From: Oscillospiraceae bacterium
GTDB lineage: Bacteria > Bacillota > Clostridia > Oscillospirales > Oscillospiraceae
Assembly: GCA_015067945.1 (NCBI GenBank)
Contig: SVLM01000016.1
Location: 1 to 41,858 of the forward strand
Reading direction: 5' to 3'
DNA: 41,858 bases
Part shown: positions 41,797 to 41,858 of the stretch, piece after piece
Numbering within the stretch: position 1 is the first letter of the stretch
Layout: each line of letters opens with the position of its first letter
The notes under the pieces: generated by a model
What the model saw: the letters and a program-made list of their open reading frames with translations, nothing else
Database searches by the model: none
Told to the model about the DNA's origin: nothing
Made by a program: the position numbers and the translations under genes

Positions 41797-41858
41797 CGCC
41801 GTTTCTACGGTCGAAATTTTTACAAGCGATTTTGTAGATGTGAAAAAGGTATTTTTCC

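Noticed and set aside
41741..41858. Integration site or element next to tRNA-Leu
   Set aside because: No integrase, no repeated tRNA 3' end and no mobile gene is seen before the window ends.

Overview
The window reads as chromosomal DNA of a gut-type Gram-positive anaerobe of the class Clostridia, most likely an Oscillospiraceae/Ruminococcaceae relative. This is inferred from gene content and order: a yicC-remA-gmk-rpoZ-priA-def-fmt-rsmB-rlmN-stp-prkC-rsgA operon, a PASTA kinase, HPr kinase, CdaA/CdaR, and a type I dockerin of the style seen in Ruminococcaceae. Promoters are near-consensus sigma-A type with 17-bp spacers. No 16S gene is present, so the taxonomy is inference. Almost all of the sequence is ordinary housekeeping DNA; there is no prophage, insertion sequence or CRISPR array.

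Layout. 1-2580: a DUF1538 membrane protein followed by two small P-II-like proteins, ending in a bidirectional terminator. 2582-3041 (minus): RNase P RNA, divergent from murD-ispD-ispF (3154-5709). 5807-7167: a DUF3343 protein and a cysteine desulfurase-like enzyme. 7295-21425: one long co-directional run, from the c-di-AMP synthase and its regulator through RNA processing, replication restart, protein N-terminal formylation/deformylation and rRNA methylation to the Stp/PrkC signalling pair and RsgA. 21446-25306: yceD-rpmF, der, plsY, gpsA. 25391-25579 (minus): rpmB. 25773-27682: hprK and a pseudouridine synthase. 27683-27993: a hairpin-rich spacer. 27994-29040 (minus): mnmA.

29310-33538 is the most distinctive region. 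A secreted GH24-type lysozyme with SH3-like domains, five Ig-like repeats and a C-terminal dockerin is followed 23 bp later by a membrane-anchored protein with a cohesin-like N-terminal domain and many CxxC pairs. This looks like a two-gene, cellulosome-style display system for a cell-wall hydrolase.

33685-34537 (minus): rpsI and rplM. 34761-37810: a TtcA-like enzyme, an 86-residue tail-anchored protein, dusB and a secreted M23 peptidase. Two of these genes have their ribosome binding site and start codon inside strong predicted hairpins. 37846-40536 (minus): a P-type Ca2+/Mn2+ ATPase under what looks like a yybP-ykoY manganese riboswitch with its own terminator. 40873-41526 (minus): an unassigned 3-TM membrane protein. 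41658-41740: tRNA-Leu(GAG).

Recurring themes are cell-envelope construction and remodelling (MurD, M23 peptidase, lysozyme, PrkC/Stp, CdaA/CdaR, PlsY/GpsA) and translation/RNA modification (RlmN, RsmB, RluD-like, MnmA, TtcA-like, DusB, RsgA, Der).
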